DNA from: a virus
DNA: 29,175 bases
Reading direction: 5' to 3' (one strand)
IMG/VR virus record: IMGVR_UViG_3300049489_000361
Coordinates: 1 to 29,175 of that record
A program made the position numbers and the translations under genes. Below, piece by piece: positions 29,138 through 29,175 of the stretch (position 1 is the stretch's first letter; the number at the start of each line of letters is the position of its first letter). A model generated the notes under the pieces. That model saw only the letters and a program-made list of their open reading frames with translations, was not told where the DNA came from and made no database searches.

Positions 29138-29175
29138 CCCTCTTATTGTTTTGGGATGATAGATCAATGTAATAC

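Noticed and set aside
1-29175. Integrase, attachment site, tRNA, CRISPR or insertion sequence
   Set aside because: Looked for on both strands; no recombinase motifs, tRNA-like cloverleaf, regularly spaced repeats or transposase were seen.

Overview
The window is a nearly gap-free block of a double-stranded DNA tailed bacteriophage or prophage with siphovirus architecture: an HK97-type head and a long non-contractile tail. Terminase, portal, MuF-like protein, HK97-type protease/capsid, tail tube, tape measure, Dit and hub genes occur in the expected order, and the genes are packed with ATGA, TAATG or 8-nt overlaps. No integrase, repressor, replication initiator, tRNA, rRNA, CRISPR array or insertion sequence is visible, so temperate or lytic lifestyle cannot be decided here. 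The host is not identifiable beyond a bacterium that has peptidoglycan (GH25 endolysin) and uses sigma70-like promoters and AGGAGG-type ribosome binding sites. Base composition is moderately GC-rich, with A+T-rich islands at the right edge, at the 3' end of the MuF gene and around 18.7-19.0 kb.

Layout: positions 1-798 carry four short ATGA-coupled plus-strand genes ending in a terminator (827-848). Everything else is on the minus strand and is read from right to left. From 29.1 to 27.0 kb is an accessory/early operon (HNH nuclease, zinc-ribbon protein, three small proteins, RusA-like resolvase), driven by a promoter overlapping a palindrome and closed by a terminator (26920-26942). A second promoter (26869-26897) opens the long operon: holin, XhlA-like protein, ParB-methyltransferase, small and large terminase, portal, a conserved structural protein, MuF-like protein, small connector-region genes, then a protease-scaffold-capsid fusion. 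Next come small head proteins, connector, tail terminator, two paralogous tail tube proteins, a frameshifting tail assembly chaperone, tape measure, Dit, hub, GH25 lysozyme, an M14 carboxypeptidase-lectin, two fibre/tailspike-like proteins and a metallophosphoesterase.

The most interesting stretch is 18.58-20.09 kb. The MuF-like protein carries a C-terminal domain resembling an ADP-ribosyltransferase, in DNA visibly more A+T-rich than its neighbours. About 0.7 kb downstream, inserted between head genes, is a self-contained transcription unit: a near-consensus promoter (TTGAAA-16-TATAAT) whose predicted +1 is the A of the start codon, one 83-aa gene, then a terminator-like hairpin. This is the organisation of a phage moron. 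The pairing suggests a virion-delivered toxin with a separately expressed immunity or lysogenic-conversion gene; that link is inference.

Two places need frame changes for sensible protein: the tail chaperone (canonical -1 heptamer A_AAC_CCT at 12391-12397, then a second unexplained break near 12301) and a 49-aa gene downstream of the MuF gene (19508-19658, a one-base break at an AGA-TGA-C site). The capsid fusion has a strong internal ribosome binding site exactly where a free-standing capsid gene would start.
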